DNA from: Juglans regia
Taxonomy: Eukaryota; Streptophyta; Magnoliopsida; Fagales; Juglandaceae
DNA: 64,000 nucleotides
Assembly: GCF_001411555.2 (NCBI RefSeq)
Contig: NC_049912.1
Coordinates: 24,809,722 to 24,873,721 of the forward strand
Reading direction: 5' to 3'
Positions 48,286 to 59,115 of the stretch are shown one piece after another. Each line of letters begins with the position of its first letter. The stretch's first letter is position 1. The notes under the pieces are model-generated. The model made no database searches and was not told the DNA's origin. It saw only the letters and a program-made list of their open reading frames with translations. Position numbers and translations under genes: made by a program.

Positions 48286-49060
48286 GCATTGGCATTAATT
48301 TTATGAAATTTATTTTTAAAATTTGGTAAAAAGTATATATTTTTCATAAATTTAAAACTTCCATATCTATAATTCTATATTAAATTAATTATTAGATTCA
48401 TCAAAATAATAACATAATATTATTTTTTTAATAATAATATTTTTAATTTTTTCTTTCATATTTTACAATTAAACTAACCATATGTTAATTAATAATTTAA
48501 TTTAATACTTAAATTATTATTTTCCAATTAATTTTTTTTCCTTAACCTAATTATCCAATAAATACATTTTGCCAACTCTTCTTCTACCTAACAATCATAT
48601 ATACAAATTTTAATGCATAATTTTTTTATAATATTATAATTTTTATTCATATTTAGACTTAATATATTTATTTGAGATGTAGAAAAATATTAAGTTTATA
48701 AAGAAAATTGTTTGAAAAACTACGAATCCATGTGATTTTTTTTATAAGAATTCATGTGATTTGAGCAACAGTATAACGCACAATTTTCTATTTGGTTTTG
48801 TCTTTAGCTTCATGTATGAAAACGACAATGTTTAGCCAGTCTCAATACATTCATTTAAAGTGGTCCAGCCGCCAATGTCATTCAAATAAGTATAAAATAA
48901 TTTGGATAGTTATGAACAGTAGATCTTCAAATTTGAAGATAAAGATAAAAATCTTGTAGCTCAAAGTTTAAGATTTGTGTATATGGTGAATCCAATACAG
49001 TAATTTTAAAGTCAAATTCATCAAAATTTAAATATTAGACTAATTTGATGAGTCCAATAC
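48286..49060. mobile_element. Longer MITE of the ATTGGCATTA family
   Basis: Starts GCATTGGCATTAATTTTATG and ends GATGAGTCCAATACTAAT. The interior matches 46228-46670 over AATAATAATATTTTTAATTTTTT and ATGTTAATTAATAATTTAAT, then carries about 330 bp extra, suggesting an internal insertion. Its right end abuts the next MITE. Confidence 0.55.
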
Positions 49061-49067
49061 TAATTCT

Positions 49068-49607
49068 CATTGGATTAGCTAAAAGTTAAATCCAATGAGA
49101 ATTGAGTTATTAGGTCATTAAATTGCTCACATTGAATTAGCTATATTCCAAATAGCTACAGTAATATCCAAACTAATTTCCAAATTTGGAACACACTATT
49201 CATTCATCAAATTCTTTTTATATTATTTATTTCTCTCTCCTTTTAATATCAATTATTTCTCTCTCCATTTTAAATGACAATTGAAAAAATATAATTAGAA
49301 TACAATTACTAATTAATATATAATATTATGAATAGTAAAATATGATAAAATAAAATAAATTCATAATTAAAAAAATTAAAAAATTTTCAAAATTATTAAT
49401 TACTCATTACTATATAATGAATAAATGGATAATCCAATTTGAAGATTTGATGTGAATAGTCAAAGTTAAATTTATCTTATATTATTTTATTATCATATAA
49501 TGAAAAAATGGTTATTCCAATGTAGAAATTTATGTGAATGTAATAGCTAAATGCTAAATTTATCTTGTATTCATCAAAAATATACTTTAACTTTAGCTAA
49601 TCCAATG
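49068..49607. mobile_element. MITE with TIR CATTGGATTAGCTAAAAGTTAA (first of a tandem pair)
   Basis: The left end CATTGGATTAGCTAAAAGTT and the complement of the right end AACTTTAGCTAATCCAATG are near-perfect inverted repeats of about 22 bp. It is about 540 bp, AT-rich and non-coding. The interior is shared with the element that follows at once. Confidence 0.7.
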
Positions 49608-49613
49608 ATGGTG

Positions 49614-50170
49614 TGGATTAGCTAAAAGCTAAATCCAATGAGTATTTAGCTATTAAAGAGTAAAATATGTTCACATTGGATTAGTCAAATTCTAAATATT
49701 TAAAATTTAACTACAGTGACTTTCAAAAGTTTTTCCAAATTTGAAGGTTACTGTACATACATCAAATACATATTTTATTAATTATTTATCTCTCCCTTAC
49801 TTTCTATCACATATTTTATCACAATTAATTAATATATTAATTGGAATATTAATTTAATAAGAATATGATTATTAATTAACATATAATAAGTAGAATAGTA
49901 AAATATGATAAAATTTAAAAAATTAATAATTTAAAAAATTAAATATTTTTGAAATTATTAATTATTCATTACCATATAATGAATAAATGTATAATCTAAT
50001 GTGGAGATTTAATGTGAATAACTAAAATTAAATTTATCTAATATTATTTTATTATTATATAATGAAAAAATAGTTATTCCAATGTGAAGATTTATGTGAA
50101 CGGAATAATTAAAAGTTAAATTTATCTTACATTCATCAAAATTGTCCTTTAACTTTGACTAATTCAATGA
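49614..50170. mobile_element. Second MITE of the tandem pair
   Basis: Starts TGGATTAGCTAAAAGCTAAA and ends CTTTAACTTTGACTAATTCAATGA. Interior blocks such as CATATAATGAATAAATG, TTATTTTATTAT and AATGAAAAAATAG repeat those of 49068-49607 in the same order, with scattered substitutions. The two copies are separated by only about 6 bp. Confidence 0.7.
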
Positions 50171-50349
50171 GAATGCTATCTTCCTTGTAATTCAAAGAGA
50201 GAGAGATCATTAGGAAGCAAGGAAATATATTAGATATAGAGCTGCTATCCTGAACAACAATCAATTTAATGAAAATTTGAGAATAAAGAAAAAGATGCAA
50301 ATTGTTTTCCAATAAGAAAAATATACTATTAGACCATGATATTATTTTA

Positions 50350-50530
50350 ACGAGAAATGATAGTTATAGTTGTGAGTATACAAGCGTTGCGTAATCATTT
50401 TAAATAAAAATGAATAAATACGAAATCTATATATAAAAAATTAATTTTTTTATAGTAAATTTTACTCTTTTTAAAAATAACTATACGACGTTTACACACT
50501 TCACGATTATATATAACATTACTCATTCAC
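50350..50530. mobile_element. MITE-like element (family of 4.4 and 18.95 kb)
   Basis: Contains ACAAGCGTTGCGTAATCATT on the left and ACGTTTACACACTTCACGATT on the right, around the AT core AAAAAATTAATTTTTTTATAG. Order and words agree with the two other copies. Confidence 0.5.
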
Positions 50531-50631
50531 TAAATCAAATTTTTTCATTTCTGACGGGGGTGGAGGGATTCAGATTCAGAGGGAGGTAGAGGGCCAGAGG
50601 CATTCACGAGGGAGAGATTTTGGTTGTGTTT

Positions 50632-50825
50632 GGATGTTGAAATGAGTTGAGTTGAGTTGAGTTGAGATGATAAAATATTGTTAGAATATTATTTTTTAAT
50701 ATTATTATTATTTTGGGATTTGAAAAAATTGAATTGTTTATTATATTTTATGTTGAGATTTAAAAAAATTGTAATGATGAGTTAAGATGAGTTGAGAAAA
50801 TTTTTAAAACCAAACGAAACCTTCG
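50632..50825. mobile_element. MITE, GTTTGGAT family
   Basis: Starts GTGTTTGGATGTTGAAATGA followed by four GAGTT repeats, and ends AAAACCAAACGAAACCTTCG. The core TGTTAGAATATTATTTTTTA and GAATTGTTTATTATATTTTA is shared with the 31.7-kb copy. This is the cleanest member in the window. Confidence 0.7.
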
Positions 50826-52149
50826 TTTAGGTACTGCAGATCAGATTCATGTGGTGTGTGATCTGGAAACCGGATTAGGAATAGATTTTTTTTTTTTTAT
50901 AAAAATATTCTCAATTTAAAATATTGTAACATAAAAAATTAAAAAAAGATTAGACTATTATCATTTTATCATAATGATACGTAATTCTTTCAAAGATACG
51001 GTGCTCCTCGAAAGTCGAAACCGGGCAACTCACTCAAGTTCATCGGCCTTGCATCTAGCGACCTCTTTTGGGAGGAGAAAGAGGGTGGGTGATCGAAACC
51101 GGGAAGAACTGTTCGACGAGTCGTTTCGGAAGCAAAGGAAAAAAGCCACAGTTGAGCCCAACCCACTAAAATTGAAAACCACTAAAACAACATGGTCCAA
51201 TATAGAAGGCGGCCTGGCTACCTTACAATGGATTTATAAAGTGAAATATTTAAAAATATTTAATAAATTTTTTAAATAAATGGTTCTAATTTTATTATTT
51301 CAGTGTAAATCCTTTCAGTTTGTGTTTTATCAAAGTTTCCTGCACATGAATGCACATTTTCTGCTAGAACAAGCCAAATTCCATGAGCAATAGTACTCTT
51401 TGAGTGCACCAAATTTATAAGCCATCAGTGTATGATTGTGACACCAACATCTTAAAAAATGCACCAATTCAGCCTCCAAAATTACAATGGGGGTGTATGA
51501 AACTGAGATTATATGGGATGTGTAGCAACTGCACCAGTTGTCTGTGCAGAGAATTTGATAGTGACAAAGTTTTTGAGACATATTGGTTTTTATTTTTATT
51601 TTAAGAAGATGACGGTATTTAATTTTATTGATAACCCTCACTTGTAGCAAAGGAAAATCGTGGTTATAGCAAGACACCTATGGATTACATTAAAATCAAG
51701 AAAGGCCAAACCCATGCATCAAAATAATTAAGATATCCTGATTACAAAACAGAGGCTTAATAAAAAATACAATGGGCCACAAAACTTTCAGTTTGAGACA
51801 GGTTGGTTACAAAGTAAAACCTCCATGTTTATCTTCACCTTAGGCCGCCCACCCATACTTAATGCCAAAGCTGGAGCTGTCATGGAGGACAAGACACTAA
51901 AACAGATAAAACACCTCATGACTTGAAAAAAAAGGCAATATTATGGAAGCTGATATCATATCGTGCCTCCATAAAAATCCCTTTGAAATGAATGGTGGGC
52001 GGCCTTTTCTGGGCTTAACATTCCTCCATTTCTATCCATCCAGCAGGTTCATCGACTTTCATGAGCTATCCAAACAGGAAGTCAACCATACTTGCTGGAT
52101 AAGAAGCTTTTGTTGTGCTCTTGATTTATGTACCGACAGAGAGATTACT

Positions 52150-52395
52150 ACATTTGGATATTAAGATGAGTTAAATTGAATTGTAAATAATAATATTTTG
52201 TGAATCTTTTTGAGATGTGTTTAATTTTTTTAAGATAAAATGAATTTAACTTTTTAAGTTAAAATGTATGAAATAAGTTAATAAGAGTTTAAATTTTTTA
52301 TAGAAAGTTAAAAAAATAATAAATATCATTAATAATTAGTTTGAGATAAGTTAGGATGAGTTGAATTTGGTTCAATAACCAAACACAATTTTTGA
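52150..52395. mobile_element. Diverged MITE, GTTTGGAT family
   Basis: Begins TTTGGATATTAAGATGAGTT and ends GGTTCAATAACCAAACACAA. TTTGG pairs with CCAAA, and the sub-terminal GATGAGTT motifs recur. The interior has decayed compared with the other copies. Confidence 0.5.
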
Positions 52396-53833
52396 AAATT
52401 AAGCACTATGGCAGACTTCTTTTTCTAGACCATTTTTTTTTTTTTTTTGTCTCGAAAAAGTCATTTTCCATGAAATTCAATTCTCAATTAAAAAAAAGAG
52501 CATATTATAAGGGTCAAAACCTTATTTTCTTCCATTCCTCATTAAATAGTGTGGTCCTTACAAATTAAATTCTCAAGTTATTATGCTGATTCCCATGTAA
52601 TTGCTCGCGTTTGGGTAATGAGGTGATCTTAAATATTCTGTGAATAGTAATGAAAAAGTAATGATAAAATATTGAATAATAGTGAATAGTAATAAAATAT
52701 AATAAAAAATAATGATAAAATAATAAATAGTAATGGAGTATTATCAGAATACTCCATTATCACAATCAATCAATAGTAGTTGAGTTTCTCTGTACCCTAG
52801 ATCACTTATCGAAAAAAAGAATGGACAATGAAATGAAGAATTATTAGGTATTTTTATAGTATAGATGGCATGATATTCTTATTATGTTATAAAATCTCAT
52901 GTCATTAAAATTAGGTGCATAAAAACTAATTTTTAATAATATTATGTTGTAGAATGTGAGTGCTACGAGTAGTAGTACTCAATAAGTACGTATAACTTTA
53001 ATGATAGATGCCATATTGTTAAACTCTTTTGAAAGAAAATATGGGCATCAATGGTCCAACATGATCATGGTATTATTTACAATGATAGCAACATTAGATA
53101 TCTCACATGCCGAGGAGATAAAAATGGGACATCTATGATCATGAGAATTCCCTTGTATTTTTTCATTTAGGAGCAAGCATGAAAACAACATCAATTAGTA
53201 CGACATATTTTTGCTAATTATAGCCACCTTTTTCATCTTCGGCTTTGAGATCCCTAAGGTGGCATGCTCAATTACAAAACCATCATCATGGCTAAATTAA
53301 CCTATATATATATATATACATTGTCATCATCACACACAAGCATGTCTACCCTTTGTAATTTGTGTGACTTGCTCATTGGTGGTGAATTATTGGGACCCAT
53401 GATACATAGGAATGATATTTGTAATTACAGGGTATGTAAGATCCGTACACTTCATTTTAAAAAATGAATAAATTTAAAATATACAAAAAAAATTATTTTT
53501 TTTAATAATAGACTCTATTTTTTTTTTTTTAAAAAAAAAAGCGTATGTTTCCGTAAATAAGTATGTATGTTTATCTTGAACTACTCATGTCATTGAGACA
53601 AGAGAGCATTCAAATACGAAATCTTTCTGTGGTGTCTCAGTTAAGGGTTTGTCCTGGGCATGCAAGAGAAGAAGATCAGGAAAAACAAAAACAAAAGACA
53701 AAAGATGGATAAATAAATACAACAGATCAAGAAGACATAATCCCTTCAATCTGGGAAGATATGATCATAAGCAGATGTATTTGTACATGCAGTGAGATAG
53801 GTCTACATCAATACATGATTTACATTACAATAC

Positions 53834-53838
<5 letters not shown>

Positions 53839-53866
<28 letters not shown>
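53839..53866. repeat. (AT)n microsatellite
   Basis: A run of alternating AT of about 28 bp. Comparable runs occur at about 2369-2394, 18231-18254 and 54850-54879. Confidence 0.9.
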
Positions 53867-54099
53867 ATCTACTTTACTCATGAGGTAGCTGCTAAAGACA
53901 GTGACAAGTGAGGAAAGCTTTGTCGCATTTTGAAAACCAAAGGACCCCCCAAAAACCATGCCTTTGAAATGGGTTTAAAAAAAAACAAACAAACAAACTT
54001 CAGTAAAGAAAAAGAAACAATTATGGGGTCTCTCTCAAAGCCAGAAAGAAAGAAAGAAAGAATGCTTGATGTTCCCTTTGACTGCCTCGTAAAACTGGT

Positions 54100-54303
54100 T
54101 TAGCTTAGCCAATGCGCCCAGTTTAGATTCAGCCAAAGGAAGCTGTTTTGGGGAACAAAAAGTAAAAGCAGCAACCAAATCTTCTTGGGAGTTCTTTTTA
54201 TGTTCTTCACCTTCTCAATCAATCTCGTGTATCTTCTTATCTTCTCTTGTGAGAGATCCTCCTCATTCATGCTCCTTGACCTTAAGCTACCTCTCAATCT
54301 CAT
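54100..54303 (-). CDS. Small open frame, doubtful
   Basis: A 67-codon minus-strand frame contains MRLRGSLRSRSMNEEDLSQE then KIRRYTRLIEKVKN, an N-terminus rich in charged residues, and a hydrophobic middle (IWLLLLLFVP). A TATATATAAAAG-like motif lies about 40 bp upstream of the ATG on the same strand. I do not recognise a family. It could be a short secreted or membrane peptide gene, the end of a degraded gene, or chance. Confidence 0.2.
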   Translation of the reverse strand: MRLRGSLRSRSMNEEDLSQEKIRRYTRLIEKVKNIKRTPKKIWLLLLLFVPQNSFLWLNLNWAHWLS

Positions 54304-54848
54304 CCAGTTTTGAACGTTACAGCCGTTTTGGATCTTTTATATATATATATATAAAAGATAATAAATCCAGATGATGATCATTTTGAGGAAATAAATGTAG
54401 AGAACAGCACTTGGGATAAAGTTCTTTTTATCAAAATCCTTGGTACCTCATTCTCTTTGATAAAATGGATATATCTGAAATTCACGTAAAAAAAATACAT
54501 TTTTTTAAATGAGTTGAATATATATTAAGACTGTATTTAACATTATTCATCTTAATAAATAATATTGGCGCCCATCTCTTCCTAATCCAAGACGTCGTAA
54601 TTAAGATTTTAAAGAAAATCCTAAGAGATATGATCCTGATTTTTTATTAATTGAGTGGAGCCTCATAGTCAACTAGCAAGACAGATGATCGGTACTAGAT
54701 TTGGATACCTGGCCTATCTATTTTTCTCTCTTACGTTAAAATAGTATCATTCCAAAATTAATTATGTATTCGCTGAATACATGAACCCGGTGTTCCCTTT
54801 GATACCCACTTTGAGATTGGACAACAGACAACTAGCACTGTTCTGTGG

Positions 54849-54882
<34 letters not shown>

Positions 54883-55931
54883 TATAAAAATTATCAAGGT
54901 GGCTTTTGTATAATTCTGATGTCTAATTCATTAATACTTAAATGGACCCATCAATATCCTTTGATTTTGCAAGAACTTTCCTTCTCCACAAGATTTTGTC
55001 TTTATTATTCAATAATATATATTTAAAAAATTAATTATTTATTAGATTTTAATTGTTCTTCCATTAATATTTTCCCATCACTTGGACTTGTTTATTTATA
55101 TTTATATGCACACAGCCAAACCAGATTAATTGAGGGGGAAAAAAAAAAAAACTCTCTTGCCTCTCTTCAACCACAAGAAAAATTATATTTTCAAGTTGGA
55201 GTGTATAGCACACCCAATAAACTGTATACATGACATAATTTGATTTGAAAAATATATCTTAAAATTTGAGTTTCACAAATCAAATCTAATCATTTAAGTG
55301 ATGCAGATGATGTGTTTCATATACCGATTTGAGAATAGAATAACTCTTCGAGAAATGCGTATCCAAACTTCTTTTTTCATCATTTTATCATTTGAATCCA
55401 AACAAACTGGTTCCCCAAATATATCATCCATGAAATGCTGCATCAAGCTGATTGTGAAAGGAGGGGAAGAAAAAGAAGTATATTTCAAGTTGTAGGGCCA
55501 ATTCTTGTGCCCTTTAGATGTGCAGATATACCAATAATGGCCATTAATGCTCTTTAGTTTTTGGTACAATCATTCACTTTTTTTCCTTATTGCTTGAAAT
55601 TATTCATCCCAAAGACCCACATTAGATGAAGCAAAAACGTGACCATGTTGTTCTTAAACTCACCCAAAAGGAAACTTAAAGCATATTGTCACCAAACATT
55701 TTCATGAAGCAAGTCATTTGATGCTGATTTGATAGCCTTGATATGAAGAAGATGGAAGTCCACTCACTGTGCATATACAGAAAATATGACAAAGGTAAAA
55801 AAAGCATTTGAATCGGTCTCCCATAATCTTAACTTTTATCCTATAGAGTTCGGAAGCCCCCAATTCCCACGGAGAACCTCCATATTATAAATAAATAAAT
55901 AAATTATATTATATTATATATATTATTATAA

Positions 55932-56397
55932 TATATATAAGAAAACACTATAGATACAAAGAAATTCCACAAAGAGATCTCACACATTGATGTGGTACAC
56001 TAGCTATGTGTCACGTCTCCACCTATTTTTTTTTCTCTTTCTTTCTCCCCTCCCCCCCGTGCCGCCACCTCTGCCCTCTCCACGTGCCCTCTCTCTGAGC
56101 CAACCATGGTGGTTAGGGACCACCTCAGGGTGGGCAGAAGACACTGACGGTCCAAATGGCACAGCCTGCGTGGAGCTCACAGCAGCTCGCGGTGCACGTT
56201 GGTGGCCTGAGACCACATTTTCGCACACTGTGTGCGTGGTCAACCGGGCGCCGCTAGGTGGCTGGGGTGGCAGGATTTGAGTCAATGACTTGTCATTTGG
56301 CCGTCTGTGGTGATTGATCGGGGAACCACCCTGGGAGGGCAGACAACACCAACGAGGAGGGAAAAGGGGGAGAAAGAGAGAGGGAAAGGAGGAGGAG

Positions 56398-56469
<72 letters not shown>

Positions 56470-56550
56470 AGACGCGACACACTATCAGCGTGTGAGATCC
56501 TTTTGTGGAATGTCTTTGTGTCTCTAGCAACCCTCATATATATATATATA
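55932..56550. mobile_element. GC-rich fold-back (long-TIR) element with GA microsatellite
   Basis: The left border reads ATACAAAGAAATTCCACAAAG, GATCTCACACATTGATG and TGTGTCACGTCTCC. The complement of the right border reads ACACAAAGACATTCCACAAA, GGATCTCACACGCTGATA and GTGTGTCGCGTCTCC. This gives inverted repeats of roughly 80 bp with one small gap. The middle is unusually GC-rich for this window and carries two diverged direct copies (56108-56150 and 56309-56357). It also holds (GA)33 at 56401-56466. Target duplication is masked by flanking AT repeats. Long TIRs are typical of Mutator-like elements, but the family is not proven. Confidence 0.65.
56401..56466. repeat. (AG)33 microsatellite
   Basis: Sixty-six bases of pure AG. 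It generates long, meaningless Arg-Glu and Ser-Leu open frames on both strands. Confidence 0.95.
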
Positions 56551-56649
56551 TGTTTAATAAAAATCAATGAGTGAGTTTGTTATTTCAAAGATCATTCATG
56601 AAAGATTCAAACCATTTAACTGATATTTATAGATAATTTGAGATGAATA

Positions 56650-56892
56650 ATGCTACTCTCACCACTCTCGGTCCCGCTCTTGATCCCGCTCAGTGTAAAA
56701 TTATTTTTTTAATATATATATTTTTTACTTAATGATTAAGTAAGTGTTTTTTAATGATATTATAATTTTTTTTATTTTTTTTAAAAATATTTTATAGTGT
56801 TAAAAAATACATGTATAAAAAAATAAAATAAAAAAACACTACATTTTACATTGAGCGGGACCGAGAGCGGGAGAGGGAGCGGGGGCTGTAGC
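56650..56892. mobile_element. Palindromic MITE with TIR CTCTCGGTCCCGCTC
   Basis: The left part has CTCTCGGTCCCGCTCTTGAT then CCGCTCAGTGTAAAAT. The complement of the right part has CCGCTCTCGGTCCCGCTCAA then TGTAAAATG. The AT-rich centre is also foldable. About 240 bp, non-coding. Confidence 0.7.
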
Positions 56893-57183
56893 AGGACTCA
56901 TTTGAGATATTTTAAATATCCAGACCAACTCTTATTATCAAAACTCATCTCAATGTACATGTGCTACATGGGATGTCCATGCACCTAGTGGTATTTTTCA
57001 AGAGTCAGCTTGGAGCTGAATTCTAGAGAATTTTAGGCTTCTTTGTCAAAAGGGAAAAGGAACACCAGACACCATATTATAATGGACACTGGGATTTTCT
57101 CTTTATTTTTTTTAAATAATCATTACAAGGAGAAATCAAAAGAGCTATAAGCAAAGAGAAACCTCAATCATCTCTAACTGGGA

Positions 57184-57218
<35 letters not shown>

Positions 57219-59115
57219 AACACTACCCCACATAGAATATAGTCATGTAGACTTGGTTAGTGGGGTCTGATATATGAAGGCGTGAAGGATTTCCATTTAT
57301 AATGTGAATATATCTTGATTTAACGCCTTTTGTTTTGTTTTGTGGTACCCCAACTTGGACTGCACCGCCGTCAGCTCAATATATATATATTTCTTGTCTT
57401 TCATTAAACATAGAAAAAGTTTGCCCTAATCGATGGCTTGAAAGGCACAACAATCATGAGGACTAGCAAAACTCCAAATATAAACGTCCGTCCGTCCACT
57501 TGGATCCATTCCTCATCTATTTATGTATTTAAAAGTGGTCAATTCAGCCTTCAAAGCTTGGGGACCTTAACCCACAAGCTTTTCATGTCTTTAATATGGT
57601 TGTTTACTAGGGAGCCAAGTTTTGTTGAGAGCCCAAGGAGTAGGAGGAGAAGGAGCCAGGATGGGCTGCAGGCGGCGCGGCAGCATATGCTTTGTGTGAC
57701 CAAGTACTATCCTCGAGCCAAAAAAAACTTTAAGTGTCAAAGCTCCTAATGCAAAAAACTCAAAACTAATTCATCTAAAATTAGTAGTGATTGAATTCCT
57801 TGCTTGAATCCAAAGAACATCCAATGTCTAGAAATCGAGACACCGACCATTGTTTCAAAAGCCACAAGCTTAGATGAACCCAAAAAATAAAAAAAATAAA
57901 CTTCAAAGTTGCTTTAGAACATTCCCCACATTTTATACCATCCCATCAAGGATTTATTGTACATCAGTAATTATTTACTTTCACATCTCATATCTATAAC
58001 TTTTTTATAAGACGTGAGATATTTTTTATAAGATACGATGATATTTTTTATAGAATATAAGGTGTGAGATGGTGAATAATAATTATTCTTCCACGAATGA
58101 TCGTTGTGTAGATCAAGTAACATGCTCATTGCTCCACGGTACCAAATTTGGTAAAGATGGAAAGATATAAAGATTAAGAAATGTAGACTCCTAAAGAACA
58201 AAATAATCGCCATTTTATTCTGTTGCAGACATTCTTTGTCCAAGGGAAGAAGAAACAAAAATAAAAATAGGAAGAAAAAACAAAATAGAGAACAGAAGAA
58301 GCAGTACAATATTGATTCTACAACGCATACATACATTCCCTTTATCTTTTTTTTCCCCTTCTTTAAACTGCTTTTTTACTTTGAAAGGAAGACTAAAAAC
58401 GGGAAGGACAGGCACAAAGCAATAGGGTCTGCTACAGATCCCATCCTTACCTCCACTTTGCTGACCAAGGGCAGTCTTTGTCCAGCTGCCCGAGTCATTT
58501 TATGTACGGGAGTTAAAAGCCTAAACAACTGCCCGTTGCCCCCCCCTTCATGCTTTGGCATGTCTTGTGCTTTGGAGTAAAATTAACATACTAAACAAAA
58601 ATAATTCGAAAATAATAATAAAAAAGTTCCTGAGACTGATCTCTCTCTGATCTCTGTCTCTCCCCTGCACTTTATTCCGTTCAAATTCGATACTTTGCTG
58701 TTGTTACTGAGACCGAGGCCCTTTGTTCAAGGAGAGAGAGAAAGAGAAGCTCAGTCTAGCCTTCTCTCTCTTACACTTTCTTTCTCTTTCTCTCCCTGCC
58801 ACATTGTCTTGTTCTGCTTCGGAATCTCATCTCACTTCCACGCATTAAAGCATCGTCCCTTGTTCACTCTCTTTCCAGTCGTTACGGTTTCGTAGTTCTT
58901 CTGCTTTTGCTTCTTTGCCCACCCTTTCATATAGTGCATTTAATAGTGCGAGAAGAAGGAAGCCATAAAACCCATTTTAACGCTTATTTTGTTCTTGTTC
59001 CAAAGCTCGATATATTGAAAACCCGGGAGCTGGGTAAGGAAAATCTCTGCTAAATCCCAGATATCCAGAATTATCTGAGAATACCAGGAGAGCTGTATGA
59101 AGTGGTAGTGAAACA
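56893..59115. other. Spacer and IP5P4 promoter/leader
   Basis: Holds a CT microsatellite at about 57187-57217, a short hairpin-rich stretch at about 57965-58085 similar to 30240-30340, and then the CT-rich leader of IP5P4 from about 58640 (runs such as GATCTCTCTCTGATCTCTG and TTTCTTTCTCTTTCTCTCCC). An open frame at 57438-57749 has no recognisable product. Confidence 0.6.

Larger units (their letters stand above)
50826..55931. other. Repeat-rich spacer without a supported gene
   Basis: AT-rich DNA with short unsupported open frames. It holds a diverged MITE (about 52150-52395), AT microsatellites at about 53839-53866 and 54850-54879, several poly(T) runs, and a 67-codon minus-strand frame at 54303-54100 noted separately. 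The stretch at 51605-51720 resembles 34960-35060 (ATTTTATTGATA, then TGGTTATA/TAATTATA, then ACATCTA/ACACCTA), which suggests remnants of one repeat. Confidence 0.6.

Noticed and set aside
56282..56574. Open frames on both strands rich in Arg-Glu and Ser-Leu
   Set aside because: They are translations of the (AG)33 microsatellite and flanking low-complexity sequence, not genes.
57438..57749. 103-codon open frame near 57.5 kb
   Set aside because: No recognisable domain; composition and absence of context suggest chance.
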